A DNA stretch of 64,000 bases from Leptospiraceae bacterium (GCA_025059995.1 JANXCF010000003.1:1-64000); one strand, 5' to 3'. Counted from the stretch's first letter, positions 48,119 through 57,766 are shown. The notes: generated by a model from the letters alone, not told the origin. Numbers and translations: made by a program.

Positions 48119-49480
48119 ATGGAAATTGACTTTTTTTTAGAAGAATTAATCGATAAAGTTTTATATAAAAAAATTTATAAAATTTCTTCAATTTTTCATC
48201 AAAACCATTTTGAGTGTTATCTTGTTGGTGGTTTTTTGAGGGATGTTTTATTGAAGCGTGCTTATCGTTCAAAAGATATTGATATAGCCACCAATGCAAG
48301 ACCAGAAGAGGTAAGCAAGTTATTTCACAAAGTCATTCCAACTGGGATCAAGCATGGCACCGTAACAATACTTTTCGAAGGTTTAAAAATAGAATGCACC
48401 ACTTATCGCAAAGAAGGAATCTATCGAGATCATCGACATCCGGAAAAGATCGATTATGCAAAAACCATCTACGATGACCTGAGTAGACGAGACTTCACGG
48501 TCAATGCCTTTGCTTATGATGTTTTGAGAAACAAACTCATTGATTTATACAATGGCATGAGTGATCTTGAGAAAAAAATCCTTCGTTCTGTGGGTAATCC
48601 CATTGAGCGTTTTTTAGAAGACGGTCTTCGTCCAATACGAGCTCTGAGATTTCTTTCTACATTAGGATTCAAACTCGAGGACAAAACAGAATCTGCCATC
48701 AAGAACGAAGCTGTTCGAAAATCCATCCAAAGTATATCCATCGAAAGGTTTACGGACGAACTTTGGAAGTCTTTTCAAGCTAAACAAACTTCTTTCATGT
48801 TAAAGAAACTATATGAATTAAATCTATTAGAATTGTTTTTACCAGCTTCATTCTTAAAAATCAAAGAACCATCAAGGTATTGGTTTTTGTATTTGGATCA
48901 GTTTTCTAGTGATGTTTTCAAAATGGCACTTTGGTTTTGGAGTCATAAATTTTCTTCTTATGAAGTAGGAAAGCATTGGAAATTCTCCAACGAAAAAATC
49001 CAACACATTTCTTTATATATCACCTTGATAGAAGATTTTATCAAATATCATCCCTTTTCTGAATTCACAAGTGATGAAATAAATCACAAGCTCCTACAAG
49101 ATTACTCAAAAATAGAAATCCAACGGAAACTCAGAGGCTTTCGAGAAATCTTGAGCAAAATCAAAAAAGAATTAGGTGAAAACTCATTAAAATTCCTAGA
49201 TAACTTCAAAGAATGGTTTCTGCAAGAATCATTCAACTTGAATGAAAAAAAAATTCAAACTTCAAAACTACTTTTAGAGTTTTATCTGTGGTTGAAATTT
49301 TCTTTAGATAACGAACCTCTGGTTATTAAAGACTTAGCTGTAAATGGTATTGACCTACAAAAAGCAGGGTATCAAGGAAAAAAAATTGGGGAAAAACTAC
49401 AAGACCTATTGAACTTAGTCTTGGAAAATCCCCAACACAACCAAAAAGACTTTTTGATTAGTAAATTAGTCAATCCATAG
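48119..49480 (+). CDS. cca: CCA tRNA nucleotidyltransferase / poly(A) polymerase family
   Basis: 453 residues. The class II nucleotidyltransferase head has LVGGFLRDVLL and KDIDIATNARPEEV (catalytic DxD). RRDFTVNAFAYD and ERFLEDGLRPIRALRFLSTLGF follow. It adds CCA to tRNA 3' ends. Neither tRNA gene in this window encodes CCA, so such an enzyme is needed. A separate poly(A) polymerase role cannot be excluded. No Shine-Dalgarno is seen. It overlaps the convergent alkaline phosphatase gene by 15 bases. Confidence 0.92.
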   Translation: MEIDFFLEELIDKVLYKKIYKISSIFHQNHFECYLVGGFLRDVLLKRAYRSKDIDIATNARPEEVSKLFHKVIPTGIKHGTVTILFEGLKIECTTYRKEGIYRDHRHPEKIDYAKTIYDDLSRRDFTVNAFAYDVLRNKLIDLYNGMSDLEKKILRSVGNPIERFLEDGLRPIRALRFLSTLGFKLEDKTESAIKNEAVRKSIQSISIERFTDELWKSFQAKQTSFMLKKLYELNLLELFLPASFLKIKEPSRYWFLYLDQFSSDVFKMALWFWSHKFSSYEVGKHWKFSNEKIQHISLYITLIEDFIKYHPFSEFTSDEINHKLLQDYSKIEIQRKLRGFREILSKIKKELGENSLKFLDNFKEWFLQESFNLNEKKIQTSKLLLEFYLWLKFSLDNEPLVIKDLAVNGIDLQKAGYQGKKIGEKLQDLLNLVLENPQHNQKDFLISKLVNP

Positions 49481-50611
49481 TACTTTGATTTTTTTGAAAA
49501 TGTCTGTATTATCGTAAAAACCTTGAAAAACTTCGGCACCTGGTCCATGAGCAAATACGGGAACTAAAACCCCTGTGTGGCGTGTACTTGCAAATTTGGT
49601 TTGGAATTCCCATTGGTTAGGTTTCTTTGGATCAGGCTTACCGCTGGTGATGGTAAAACCGCCAGTTTCGTGATCTGAGGTTGCAATCACCAAGGTCTCT
49701 TTGTGCTTTTGAGCAAATTCTAACGCAACGCCAACAGCTCTATCAAAATCCAACATTTCTTCTAACAAATACGAAAAATTGTTATCATGGGATGCCCAAT
49801 CAATTTGTGAACCCTCAACCATTAAAATGAAAGGTTTGTTCTTTGCCTCAAAGACTTCTAATGCTTTTCTTGTCATGACTTCTAACGCATCTTTGGGACG
49901 AGATTTCGAATAATCAGACCTTTTGGATAGATAATCATAATATTCTAAGTTTTTATTCAGCTCTGTTTTAATAGCAGGTGGAAGTCCATCCTTTGCCAGT
50001 AATGCTATGAACTTTTGATTTGGATCCTTCACACGAAAACGTTTTATCTCGCTTAAGTCATAAAATATGCGATAATTTTTTTCTTCTAATTTTTTGATTA
50101 AATCTATGCCATCGGGTCGGTTTTTAAAGTATTCAATACCACCACCAAAAGCAACGTCAGGTTCAATCTCAACCACATCCATTGCTAAATCATAATAATC
50201 TTCTCGATGTGGAGCATGAGCCAGAAACACCGCTGGAGTTGCATGAACAATCGAAGATGTCACCACTACTCCAAAAGCATATCCTTTTTCTTTAGCATAC
50301 TCCATAATGGTTTTGATGGGTTCCTTTTGCATGTTGACCGAAATTCCATTGTTGTAGGTTTTTTGTCCAGTTGCGATGGCAGTTCCAGCGGCAGCTGAGT
50401 CAGTAATTAAGTTATCCAAAGAATGGGTCGTTGTAAAACCAATGTGCTGGAACTTCGTTATGTTCAAATGTTTGTTAGAGCTATACATCGCAGCTGAGAT
50501 GTGTCCAATCCCCATTCCATCACCAATAAGTAAAATTACATTCTTTGGCTTTGTATTGTATATGAGTAGTAAGGGCAAAATCAAGATGAGAAATATTGAT
50601 TTTTTCTTCAT
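49466..50611 (-). CDS. Alkaline phosphatase (PhoA superfamily)
   Basis: 381 residues with a signal peptide or anchor (KKKSIFLILILPLLLIY). NVILLIGDGMGIGHISAA (metal Asp), TDSAAAGTAIATG (nucleophile Ser), VEGSQIDWASHDN and ATSDHETGGFT carry the two-zinc/magnesium site. It hydrolyses phosphomonoesters in the periplasm. I see no Pho box upstream. Confidence 0.92.
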   Translation of the reverse strand: MKKKSIFLILILPLLLIYNTKPKNVILLIGDGMGIGHISAAMYSSNKHLNITKFQHIGFTTTHSLDNLITDSAAAGTAIATGQKTYNNGISVNMQKEPIKTIMEYAKEKGYAFGVVVTSSIVHATPAVFLAHAPHREDYYDLAMDVVEIEPDVAFGGGIEYFKNRPDGIDLIKKLEEKNYRIFYDLSEIKRFRVKDPNQKFIALLAKDGLPPAIKTELNKNLEYYDYLSKRSDYSKSRPKDALEVMTRKALEVFEAKNKPFILMVEGSQIDWASHDNNFSYLLEEMLDFDRAVGVALEFAQKHKETLVIATSDHETGGFTITSGKPDPKKPNQWEFQTKFASTRHTGVLVPVFAHGPGAEVFQGFYDNTDIFKKIKVLWID

Positions 50612-50751
50612 GTTTAACGCATTAAACTAACAGAAAAACTTGTAAATTTCAATTTATGTAAAAATCTTTACAAAAAAGTAAAAAAGAGAAAAACTAGGAA
50701 TTTTATAAAGCTGTTTGACTAAATATTGAAAAAAAAATTTTTAGTTATTTT

Positions 50752-51072
50752 ATGATGACTCATTACCGTGAATATGAATTGGTAGTTATTTTGAGTCCAG
50801 AGCTTTCCATTGAGCAAGCCAAAGAAACACTAGAAGAAATATTTCAAGAATTCCAAGTGAAAAACTTAAACTTAGATATAAAAGGAAGACAGGATCTCCA
50901 ATACGAAAGACGTAAATTCACAAGTGGAATATATGTTTTTGGTGATTTCATCATGGATAAAAACAAAACATCAGAATTGAAATTTAAACTCCAAACCCAC
51001 CCAAAAATTTTACAATTTTATTTAAAAAAAAGTTCAAAAAAGAAAGACATAATACAAAAAAAGAGTAACTAA
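50752..51072 (+). CDS. rpsF: Ribosomal protein bS6
   Basis: 106 residues. YREYELVVILSPELS and the RRKFTSGIYVFGDF block are S6-like; the tail is very Lys-rich. Two consecutive ATGs (50752 and 50755) could start it, and neither has a Shine-Dalgarno. TTGACT at 50715-50720 may be a -35. First gene of rpsF-ssb-rplI-dnaB. Confidence 0.92.
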   Translation: MMTHYREYELVVILSPELSIEQAKETLEEIFQEFQVKNLNLDIKGRQDLQYERRKFTSGIYVFGDFIMDKNKTSELKFKLQTHPKILQFYLKKSSKKKDIIQKKSN

Positions 51073-51080
51073 CTTTTAGT

Positions 51081-51509
51081 ATGAGTGATATGAACTACGT
51101 TTTTTTGATTGGGAGATTAACGGCAGATCCAGTATTTAGAGTTGCACAATCATCGGGAGGTTCCTTTTGCACGTTTCACATAGCCAACAACCGAAGATTT
51201 AAAAAACAAAATGGTGAACTTGCAGAGGAAACCAGTTTCGTTCCTTGCATTGCGTGGGGGAAGCTTTCAGAATTTTCACGTAATTACTTAAAGAAAGGGA
51301 TGCTTGTTGCCATTGAAGGAAGACTACGTCAAAATTCATGGCAAAATGAAGAAGGAAAGACTGTAAGCACAATCAATGTAGTAGTAAATAATATTCAGAT
51401 TTTAACTCCAAAATCCCAATCTGAAACATCCCAACAACGGGAAGAACCAGTATCCTCAGAAGATATCAATCCTGTTTTGGATGGAACGGAAGACGATATA
51501 CCGTTTTGA
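51081..51509 (+). CDS. ssb: Single-stranded DNA-binding protein
   Basis: 142 residues. An OB fold (MNYVFLIGRLTADPVFR, FCTFHIANNRRF, FVPCIAWGKLSEF, LVAIEGRLRQNSW) is followed by a flexible tail ending in acidic DGTEDDIPF, the motif that recruits replication partners. It lies between rpsF and rplI; the usual rpsR after ssb is missing. Confidence 0.95.
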   Translation: MSDMNYVFLIGRLTADPVFRVAQSSGGSFCTFHIANNRRFKKQNGELAEETSFVPCIAWGKLSEFSRNYLKKGMLVAIEGRLRQNSWQNEEGKTVSTINVVVNNIQILTPKSQSETSQQREEPVSSEDINPVLDGTEDDIPF

Positions 51510-51518
51510 TTTTAAATC

Positions 51519-51524
51519 AGGAGG
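51519..51524 (+). promoter_or_regulatory. Shine-Dalgarno that fixes the rplI start
   Basis: AGGAGG at 51519-51524 lies five bases before the ATG at 51530, which gives a standard L9 N-terminus rather than a longer frame starting at 51506. Confidence 0.85.
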
Positions 51525-51529
51525 AACTT

Positions 51530-52072
51530 ATGAAAGTAATTTTAAAACAAGATATTCCCAATTTAGGTGATGCTGGTGATGTAGTTAAGGTATCCCCAGG
51601 TTTTGCGAGAAATTACCTAATACCGAAAAAATTAGTGATTCCTTATGATGAATCCAGTAGAAAAGTATTAGAACATCAAAAAAGAATCATCGAAATAAAA
51701 AGACAAAAAAGAAAAAAACAAGTCCAAGAAATAGCAAAGATTCTCGAAGAACTTAAAGAAATCGAAATACCCATGCGAGTTGGAGCAAAAAATAAGCTGT
51801 ATGGATCTGTGACACCCGCAATTGTGGCAAAGGCTTTAGAAGAGAAGGCTAAAGTCTCGATTGACAAAAGAAAAATTCTATTAAACGAACCTATCAAACA
51901 ATTGGGAGATTTTAAAATCAAAATCGAATTATCTGATGAACATCAAGTGGGAATAATAGTCAAGGTGGTGCCATATCAAGAAGAAAGTCAGGAAACACAA
52001 GAAAAAGAAGAAATAACAAAAACAGAAGAAAACAAAGAAATTTCTCCCGAGGAAACCAAAAACAACTCATAG
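51530..52072 (+). CDS. rplI: Ribosomal protein bL9
   Basis: 180 residues from the ATG at 51530 (MKVILKQDIPNLGDAGDVVK, then SPGFARNYLIPKKL), with a strong AGGAGG. The normal N-domain, long connecting helix and C-domain are present. The last ~30 residues form an extra Glu/Lys/Thr-rich tail not seen in short L9 proteins. Directly followed by dnaB. Confidence 0.95.
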   Translation: MKVILKQDIPNLGDAGDVVKVSPGFARNYLIPKKLVIPYDESSRKVLEHQKRIIEIKRQKRKKQVQEIAKILEELKEIEIPMRVGAKNKLYGSVTPAIVAKALEEKAKVSIDKRKILLNEPIKQLGDFKIKIELSDEHQVGIIVKVVPYQEESQETQEKEEITKTEENKEISPEETKNNS

Positions 52073-52075
52073 GAG

Positions 52076-53458
52076 TTGTTTATTATTCCTACTGAATCCA
52101 GCTTGGATTTACCCAAAGACATAGAAGCAGAAATCCAAGTGCTGGGCGGTATCATGATACGCCCAGATATTTTCTTTCAGATTTCCCATATCATCAAAAG
52201 TGAAGACTTCTTTTTGAGGTCTCATCAAATCATTTTTAAATCTCTTGAACATTTAATCCGTGAGTCTGATTCAACAACAGAAATTGAGCCAATTCGATTT
52301 ATTCAATATTTAGAAGATCACAACAAATTAGAAGAAGTCGGAGGAGCTGAGTATATATTTTCCATCACTGATAAAACCACCTCTCCTACTAATGCCATCC
52401 ATCATGCTATAAGGATTCACAATTTTTCCGTCAGAAGAAAGCTAATTCAAAAATTATATGAACTTGCAAACAAAGCCTTCGAACCCCACGAAAACGAAGC
52501 AAGCTTTATTAAAACAGTCGAAGAAGAATTATTGAAAATCACGGGAGAAAGCATAGTCTCCAGCATACAACCGATTGAAAGTTTTAAAGAAGAATTCCTA
52601 CAATACATTGGGAAACTTTTTGAAGCAAAAGGAGGATTAACGGGTCAACCTACGAGGTTTCATGAACTCGATCGCATGACATCTGGTATCCGAGGTGGAG
52701 AGTTGATTTTACTTGCGGCAAGACCCGGAATGGGAAAATCCACTTTTGCTCTAAACATTTCCATGAACATTGCCATGTATTACCAAAAACCTGTTATCAT
52801 TTTCTCTCTGGAAATGAGCCGAATGGAATTAATCTTGAGGATGTTGAGTGCTGAAGCCCAAATCAATCATAGTGATCTTAAGCGCGGACATATCCCACGC
52901 CATAAATACGATGCCATCAAAGAAGCCATAGCAAGGATTTTTTCTTCTCCCATCTACATTGATGATACGGGAGTTTTAGATATTTGGGATTGCATAGCAA
53001 GAACAAGAAAACTCGAGATTGAACTACGTCGACAAGGGAAAGAACCTGGCATTGTCATCATCGACTACTTACAACTTTTATCGGATCCTGAGACCAAAAA
53101 ATTTGGACGTCAAGTGGAAGTAGCCAGTATTTCCCGAAGCTTGAAGCTTTTAGCAAAAAAAACGAATCTGCCCATTCTTGCTTTATCTCAAATGAATCGT
53201 TCTGTTGAGCAAAGACGAGGTGAAAACGCACGACCTCAACTTTCGGATTTACGGGAATCAGGAGCTCTCGAGCAAGATGCAGATATTGTAATGTTTATCC
53301 ACAGAGAAACACAGTTCGACCAAAATGATGCAGAGGACCCCGAAAATTTCGGAAGAGCGGAAATCATCATTGCCAAACACAGAAACGGACCATTAGGTAG
53401 CTTCAAACTTGCCTATCGACCAGAAATGTTTCGTTTTGATAACTTAGAAAGTTTTTAA
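52076..53458 (+). CDS. dnaB: Replicative DNA helicase DnaB
   Basis: 460 residues by the longest frame. The N-domain (LPKDIEAEIQVLGGIMIRP) and RecA-like core (AARPGMGKSTFALNIS Walker A, PGIVIIDYLQLL Walker B, KHRNGPLG) are clear. The start is uncertain. The TTG at 52076 directly abuts an AGGAG. ATT codons at 52082 and 52085 sit at ideal Shine-Dalgarno spacing. The next TTG is 52106, and the first in-frame ATG comes only after ~26 residues of conserved N-domain. A non-ATG start is therefore needed. Confidence 0.93.
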   Translation: MFIIPTESSLDLPKDIEAEIQVLGGIMIRPDIFFQISHIIKSEDFFLRSHQIIFKSLEHLIRESDSTTEIEPIRFIQYLEDHNKLEEVGGAEYIFSITDKTTSPTNAIHHAIRIHNFSVRRKLIQKLYELANKAFEPHENEASFIKTVEEELLKITGESIVSSIQPIESFKEEFLQYIGKLFEAKGGLTGQPTRFHELDRMTSGIRGGELILLAARPGMGKSTFALNISMNIAMYYQKPVIIFSLEMSRMELILRMLSAEAQINHSDLKRGHIPRHKYDAIKEAIARIFSSPIYIDDTGVLDIWDCIARTRKLEIELRRQGKEPGIVIIDYLQLLSDPETKKFGRQVEVASISRSLKLLAKKTNLPILALSQMNRSVEQRRGENARPQLSDLRESGALEQDADIVMFIHRETQFDQNDAEDPENFGRAEIIIAKHRNGPLGSFKLAYRPEMFRFDNLESF

Positions 53459-53513
53459 AACTGCTTTTGATTTTTTCAAAAAAAAAGTAAAATTGAAAGA
53501 TTATTACTTTGTG

Positions 53514-54845
53514 ATGAAAGAAAAAAGAAAATATATTTGTTCTAACTGTGGTGAACTTCATCTAAGATGGAATGGTAAATGCCATAAATGTGGCTCGTGG
53601 AATACTATCATCGAAATCGATGCAAGCACCATTGAAGAAGATCTCAAAGACATTCACATTCAAGATTTATCGGACATCAATACAAAATTAGATTATCGGA
53701 TTAAAAGCGGTATACCGGATTTGGATTTGGTTTTGGGAGGAGGATTTGTTCCAGGTTCGTTGATTTTACTAGGAGGTGAACCCGGTGTTGGTAAATCCAC
53801 TTTAATGCTCACTATTGCTGAAAATTTTGCCAAATCCCAAAAAAAAGTTTTGTATTTCTCAGGAGAAGAATCACCAGAACAAATCAAAATCCGAGCTGAA
53901 CGTTTGAAAATCTCAGGAAAAAACATTTATCTTTCCAAAGAGACCCATTTATCAAAAATCATCGCTCTCGTATTGAGGGAAAAACCAGAATTGGTAATCA
54001 TTGATTCTGTGCAAACCATTCAAACCGAAAACGGAAATTTACCTGGGACGGTATCCCAATTAAAATACGTAGCTTTTCAGTTGATGGAAATAGCAAAGCA
54101 AACCTATATTCCCATGATTTTGATTGGACACATCACAAGAGAAGGAACCATAGCAGGACCTAAGCTTTTAGAGCACATGGTGGATACCGTGCTTTATTTC
54201 GAGAGTGATCGTTTAAATCATTTTCGAATCCTTCGGGCTATAAAGAATCGTTTTGGAAATGTGGGAGAGGTAGCCCTTTTCGAGATGCATCCTGATGGCT
54301 TGAAGGTTTTACAAACCATCCCTCAAGAAATCCATCGAGTGCCAAGCGCCGGTTGTGCTTACTCAGCCATTTTAGAAGGAAGCCGTTCCATCGCTGTGGA
54401 AGTCCAAGCATTGGTAACAAGAACCAATCATGGACCAACAAAACGAATGGCGGAAGGTCTTGATGTTCGAAGAGTGATACAAATTACTGCTGTGATGGAA
54501 AAGTTCCTAAAAATCAACCTTAACGAGCAAGATGTATTTACGAACTTAGCAGGTGGTCTAACTGCTCACGAACCGGGATTAGATTTAGCGATTGCAACGG
54601 CAATCCTTTCATCCCACTGGGAAAAACCGATTCCTAAAACAAAAGCATTCTTAGGAGAAATCGGACTTACAGGAGAAATCCGCCCTATCCCCAGAATCAA
54701 TGCAAGAGTAAAAGAACTTCATAATCTGGGAGTCAGTTCCATCATAATTCCAGTTTCCCAAAAAAAGGAAGTCGATTTTCTTGATCTTGATATAAAAGAA
54801 ATTGAACATATCAAAGACATTCAAGGAGTATTTCATGAAGAATAA
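53514..54845 (+). CDS. radA: DNA repair protein RadA
   Basis: 443 residues from the ATG at 53514; a TTG at 53493 would add seven. A C4 zinc finger (CSNCGELHLRWNGKCHKCG), RecA-type Walker A (GGEPGVGKSTLML), the RadA signature KNRFGNVGE and a C-terminal Lon-like domain are all present. It promotes branch migration in recombination repair. It overlaps the next lipoprotein gene by 11 bases. Confidence 0.95.
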   Translation: MKEKRKYICSNCGELHLRWNGKCHKCGSWNTIIEIDASTIEEDLKDIHIQDLSDINTKLDYRIKSGIPDLDLVLGGGFVPGSLILLGGEPGVGKSTLMLTIAENFAKSQKKVLYFSGEESPEQIKIRAERLKISGKNIYLSKETHLSKIIALVLREKPELVIIDSVQTIQTENGNLPGTVSQLKYVAFQLMEIAKQTYIPMILIGHITREGTIAGPKLLEHMVDTVLYFESDRLNHFRILRAIKNRFGNVGEVALFEMHPDGLKVLQTIPQEIHRVPSAGCAYSAILEGSRSIAVEVQALVTRTNHGPTKRMAEGLDVRRVIQITAVMEKFLKINLNEQDVFTNLAGGLTAHEPGLDLAIATAILSSHWEKPIPKTKAFLGEIGLTGEIRPIPRINARVKELHNLGVSSIIIPVSQKKEVDFLDLDIKEIEHIKDIQGVFHEE

Positions 54846-55089
54846 ATCGCTTTTATTGTTTTTGATATTCGCCTCATGTAGTGCCGAACCAACAAAAGTG
54901 GATGTAGAAAGGGTCATCAAGCATTTTATTCAACTACGAATTCAAAATGAAATCACAGGATCAAAACAATCCGATATGGAACTTTTTTATATAAGTTGCA
55001 GGAACAACCGAGTGAATTGCGATAAAGTATTAGAAATCCTAAAGAAGGAAAATCCTGAATTCTATCAAACTCTCACACAAAATCAATAA
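54835..55089 (+). CDS. Small lipoprotein of unknown function
   Basis: 84 residues from the ATG at 54835, which has AAGGAG eight bases ahead. The signal KNKSLLLFLIFASC-SAE puts the lipid on Cys15. The mature part is helical with two more Cys (FYISCRNNRVNCDK) that could form a disulphide. The frame is open further upstream, but those residues lie inside radA and the lipobox argues for this start. No known family. Confidence 0.7.
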   Translation: MKNKSLLLFLIFASCSAEPTKVDVERVIKHFIQLRIQNEITGSKQSDMELFYISCRNNRVNCDKVLEILKKENPEFYQTLTQNQ

Positions 55090-55092
55090 AAT

Positions 55093-56103
55093 ATGATTGG
55101 AATGGGGATTGAAACTTCTTGTGATGAAACCAGCATTGCCTTCGTAAAAGAAGGAAAGGTTTTATTATCGAATGTGGTGTATTCCCAAATCAAAGAACAC
55201 CAAAAATTCTATGGCGTTGTTCCTGAAATTGCCAGTCGTTCGCACTTATTAAAAATCAACGAAGTATACGAAAAAGCCATCAAAAGCTCCAAAATCCAAC
55301 CAGAAGACATTTCCTATGTTGCCGTTACAAACCGACCTGGGCTGGTGGGCTCTTTGATGATAGGAGGACAATTTGCAAAAACCTTTTCTTTGGTTTATCA
55401 AAAACCCATTGTAACTGTAGATCACGTTGAGGCTCATTTTTATGCAAACTTCTTGGAACGACAAGAAGAACCAACCTATCCCTTTTTGGGCTTACTTTTA
55501 TCGGGAGGAAATACCGCCATTTATCATGTGGAAGGTTTAGGAAAACTCCAAACCATTGCAAACACACAGGATGATGCTCTTGGTGAAGCTCTCGATAAAG
55601 CATCAAGTCTTTTACAATTAGGCTATCCGGGTGGACCTCAAATTGAAAAGATGGCAAAAAAACACCAACCACAAAAAAACGATGAAAAACTCTTCCCAAA
55701 AATCTTAAAAGATCTACACGAAGAAGAAATCACTTTTTCTTTTTCTGGAATCAAGACTGCTTTATTATACCTTATACAAAAACAAAATTCTTTTTCTATT
55801 CCAAATATTTGCTATGACTTCCAAGAAACATGTTTTGAACTTGTTATCAGAATGCTAAAACGTGCCATCATAAAAACGAAAATCAAAAGGGTTGAAGCCG
55901 GAGGTGGGGTTTTAGCCAACGAGGAATTACGAAAAAAGCTCCACGAATTATCCAAAGAAATGGATGTTCAAATCTACTACCCAAAAAATAAACTCTTTTG
56001 CACTGATAATGGAGCCATGATCGCAACTTTAGGTTATTATTTATTCAAAGAAGGAAAAATTTCTGATCTTGATTTTAATGTTTATTCACATCAACTGATT
56101 TAA
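55093..56103 (+). CDS. tsaD: tRNA N6-adenosine threonylcarbamoyltransferase TsaD
   Basis: 336 residues. IETSCDETSIAFV, VPEIASRSHL, the metal motif HVEAHFYAN and FSFSGIKTALL match TsaD. It transfers threonylcarbamoyl from the Sua5/TsaC product to A37 of tRNAs; that gene is at 7.4 kb. Three bases follow the small lipoprotein gene. Confidence 0.96.
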   Translation: MIGMGIETSCDETSIAFVKEGKVLLSNVVYSQIKEHQKFYGVVPEIASRSHLLKINEVYEKAIKSSKIQPEDISYVAVTNRPGLVGSLMIGGQFAKTFSLVYQKPIVTVDHVEAHFYANFLERQEEPTYPFLGLLLSGGNTAIYHVEGLGKLQTIANTQDDALGEALDKASSLLQLGYPGGPQIEKMAKKHQPQKNDEKLFPKILKDLHEEEITFSFSGIKTALLYLIQKQNSFSIPNICYDFQETCFELVIRMLKRAIIKTKIKRVEAGGGVLANEELRKKLHELSKEMDVQIYYPKNKLFCTDNGAMIATLGYYLFKEGKISDLDFNVYSHQLI

Positions 56104-56175
56104 TGATAAAAATTTGAGTTGTCAAAATAGCAATGAAAAAAAATCTTTCACAATCTTTCATAAAGCGAGTTTATT

Positions 56176-56364
56176 ATGGGTGTTCCAAAGAGGAAAATCT
56201 CAAAAGAAAAAAAGCGAAAACGAAGGTCCCATCATGCTTTAGGGAAACCCAATCTGGTGACTTGTAAGAATTGTGGGAGTTTGATCAAACCACATCGAGT
56301 TTGTCCAGTTTGTGGGTTTTATAAAAATCGCATTGTCTTAGAAAAAATTCGAACAAGAACCTAA
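56176..56364 (+). CDS. rpmF: Ribosomal protein bL32
   Basis: 62 residues. [20 protein letters not shown] and the zinc ribbon [18 protein letters not shown] identify a zinc-binding L32. Its usual partners, YceD/DUF177 upstream or plsX downstream, are not adjacent. A good terminator follows. Confidence 0.93.
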   Translation: MGVPKRKISKEKKRKRRSHHALGKPNLVTCKNCGSLIKPHRVCPVCGFYKNRIVLEKIRTRT

Positions 56365-56369
56365 AAAAA

Positions 56370-56397
56370 AAAGAAACATCCCGAAGGATGTTTCTTT
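56370..56397. terminator. Bidirectional Rho-independent terminator
   Basis: A 12-bp perfect stem (AAAGAAACATCC with GGATGTTTCTTT) encloses a CGAA loop. T runs on the plus side and A runs, read as T on the minus side, flank it. It serves rpmF and the convergent thiolase gene, and is the only clear terminator I found. Confidence 0.9.
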
Positions 56398-56401
56398 TAA
56401 A

Positions 56402-57724
56402 TCATTGAGCTCGCTCAATCATTAAAGCACCTGCTACCCCACCATGAGCGCAAGCCGTCGTAATCACTCGATTGATGTCGTGGTTGTATTGAAAATCCAT
56501 TACAGCATTGGCTATTAGACGGATCCCCGTTGCACCAAAAGGGTGTCCTATGGCAATAGAACCACCGTAGATATTGATTCGCTTTTCTTCAAAGCGTTTT
56601 TGCCAATCAAATCCTGTTTGGAGTCGTATCTCTTCTAAAGCTCCCGCAGCGGTTGCAGCAAATGCTTCATGAATTTCAATGGCATCAATATCGTTAGGAG
56701 ATAACTGAAATTCTTTTAGTAATTCCAAAGTTGCTACTGCTTGTCCAATTCCCATGATGTTAGGATGAACTCCTTTCATCTTCCATCCTGTGAGGTAAGC
56801 AAGGATTGGTAGTCCCAGTTCTTTTGCTCTTTCTGGTGTTGTCAAAATCAAGCCTGCGCCTCCATCAGATCTAGGAGAAGCATTAAAGATGGTCACGGTT
56901 GGACCAATGTCATTTTTTAGGTCCTTTGCATATTTTGTTTTGAATTCCTCCCACTTCATAGCTGGGTTATCAAAAAGTAAAGTAGCTCTTTCCATGCGGC
57001 TGGGGTTTTCAACAATACCTTTTCTTAAAAGGACCGCCTCATCTGCCTTCAAAGGATTTCCTTCATCATCAATTACTTCTATCATGAAGGGTTCGTATTT
57101 ACCTTCATTAGTTGCCTCATAAGCCCTTTTGAAACTTTCATAAGCAAGATGATCTTGGATTTGTCGAGAGATTTTATAATTTTGAGCAACTATTTCTGCC
57201 GTCATTGCCATGCCATAACTTGTTTCTCCATCCCCTAATCCATCTTCTAAGGTATCTCTGATTTCGACTCCTTCGGGGAGTTTATCTGGAAGTAATTTGA
57301 TTAGTTTATCCAAACTTCCGGTTTTTTTGTTTTGTCGGGCGTTCTTAATGATAAAAGGCATTGAAGTTTGGGATTCTTCTCCAATCACAAGGAAAACGGA
57401 ACCCTCACCTAAAAGTATCCTTCTTGCCGCTTCTACTACTGCTTCCATGGATGATACACAATTTTGATTTACCGTGATGGCGGGAATTTCATCCGGCAGT
57501 CCTACGAGATTGGCAATGACCCTCGCTGAGTTTGGAGCAAACGGGAAACCTTCACCTACAATCACACCATCAATCGCTGTTTTGTCTATCCCAGTTGTTT
57601 TTAAAATATCTTCTGCTACCATTTTTCCTAAGTGATGGGCAGGGAATCTTCCTAAGCCTTTCGCAATTTGAGCAAAGGGTGTTCTTCGAATGGAGCAAAT
57701 AGCTAACTTTTTTTCTAATTTCAT
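56402..57724 (-). CDS. Thiolase (acetyl-CoA C-acyltransferase)
   Basis: 440 residues. The nucleophile Cys is in NQNCVSSMEAV, the His in EIHEAFAATA, GHPFGATG is present, and the second Cys is in CAHGGVAGALMIERA. The length and N-terminus resemble FadI/FadA-type thiolases of beta-oxidation. It cleaves 3-ketoacyl-CoA, or condenses acetyl-CoA. No other beta-oxidation gene is adjacent. Divergent from apt. Confidence 0.92.
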   Translation of the reverse strand: MKLEKKLAICSIRRTPFAQIAKGLGRFPAHHLGKMVAEDILKTTGIDKTAIDGVIVGEGFPFAPNSARVIANLVGLPDEIPAITVNQNCVSSMEAVVEAARRILLGEGSVFLVIGEESQTSMPFIIKNARQNKKTGSLDKLIKLLPDKLPEGVEIRDTLEDGLGDGETSYGMAMTAEIVAQNYKISRQIQDHLAYESFKRAYEATNEGKYEPFMIEVIDDEGNPLKADEAVLLRKGIVENPSRMERATLLFDNPAMKWEEFKTKYAKDLKNDIGPTVTIFNASPRSDGGAGLILTTPERAKELGLPILAYLTGWKMKGVHPNIMGIGQAVATLELLKEFQLSPNDIDAIEIHEAFAATAAGALEEIRLQTGFDWQKRFEEKRINIYGGSIAIGHPFGATGIRLIANAVMDFQYNHDINRVITTACAHGGVAGALMIERAQ

Positions 57725-57766
57725 AAGTCGAAAAGAATTTGTCGAAAAACTTCGTCAAATCATGTT

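Noticed and set aside
55325-55699. 124-codon minus-strand open frame inside tsaD
   Set aside because: Overlaps the conserved TsaD metal and nucleotide region and has no coherent features.
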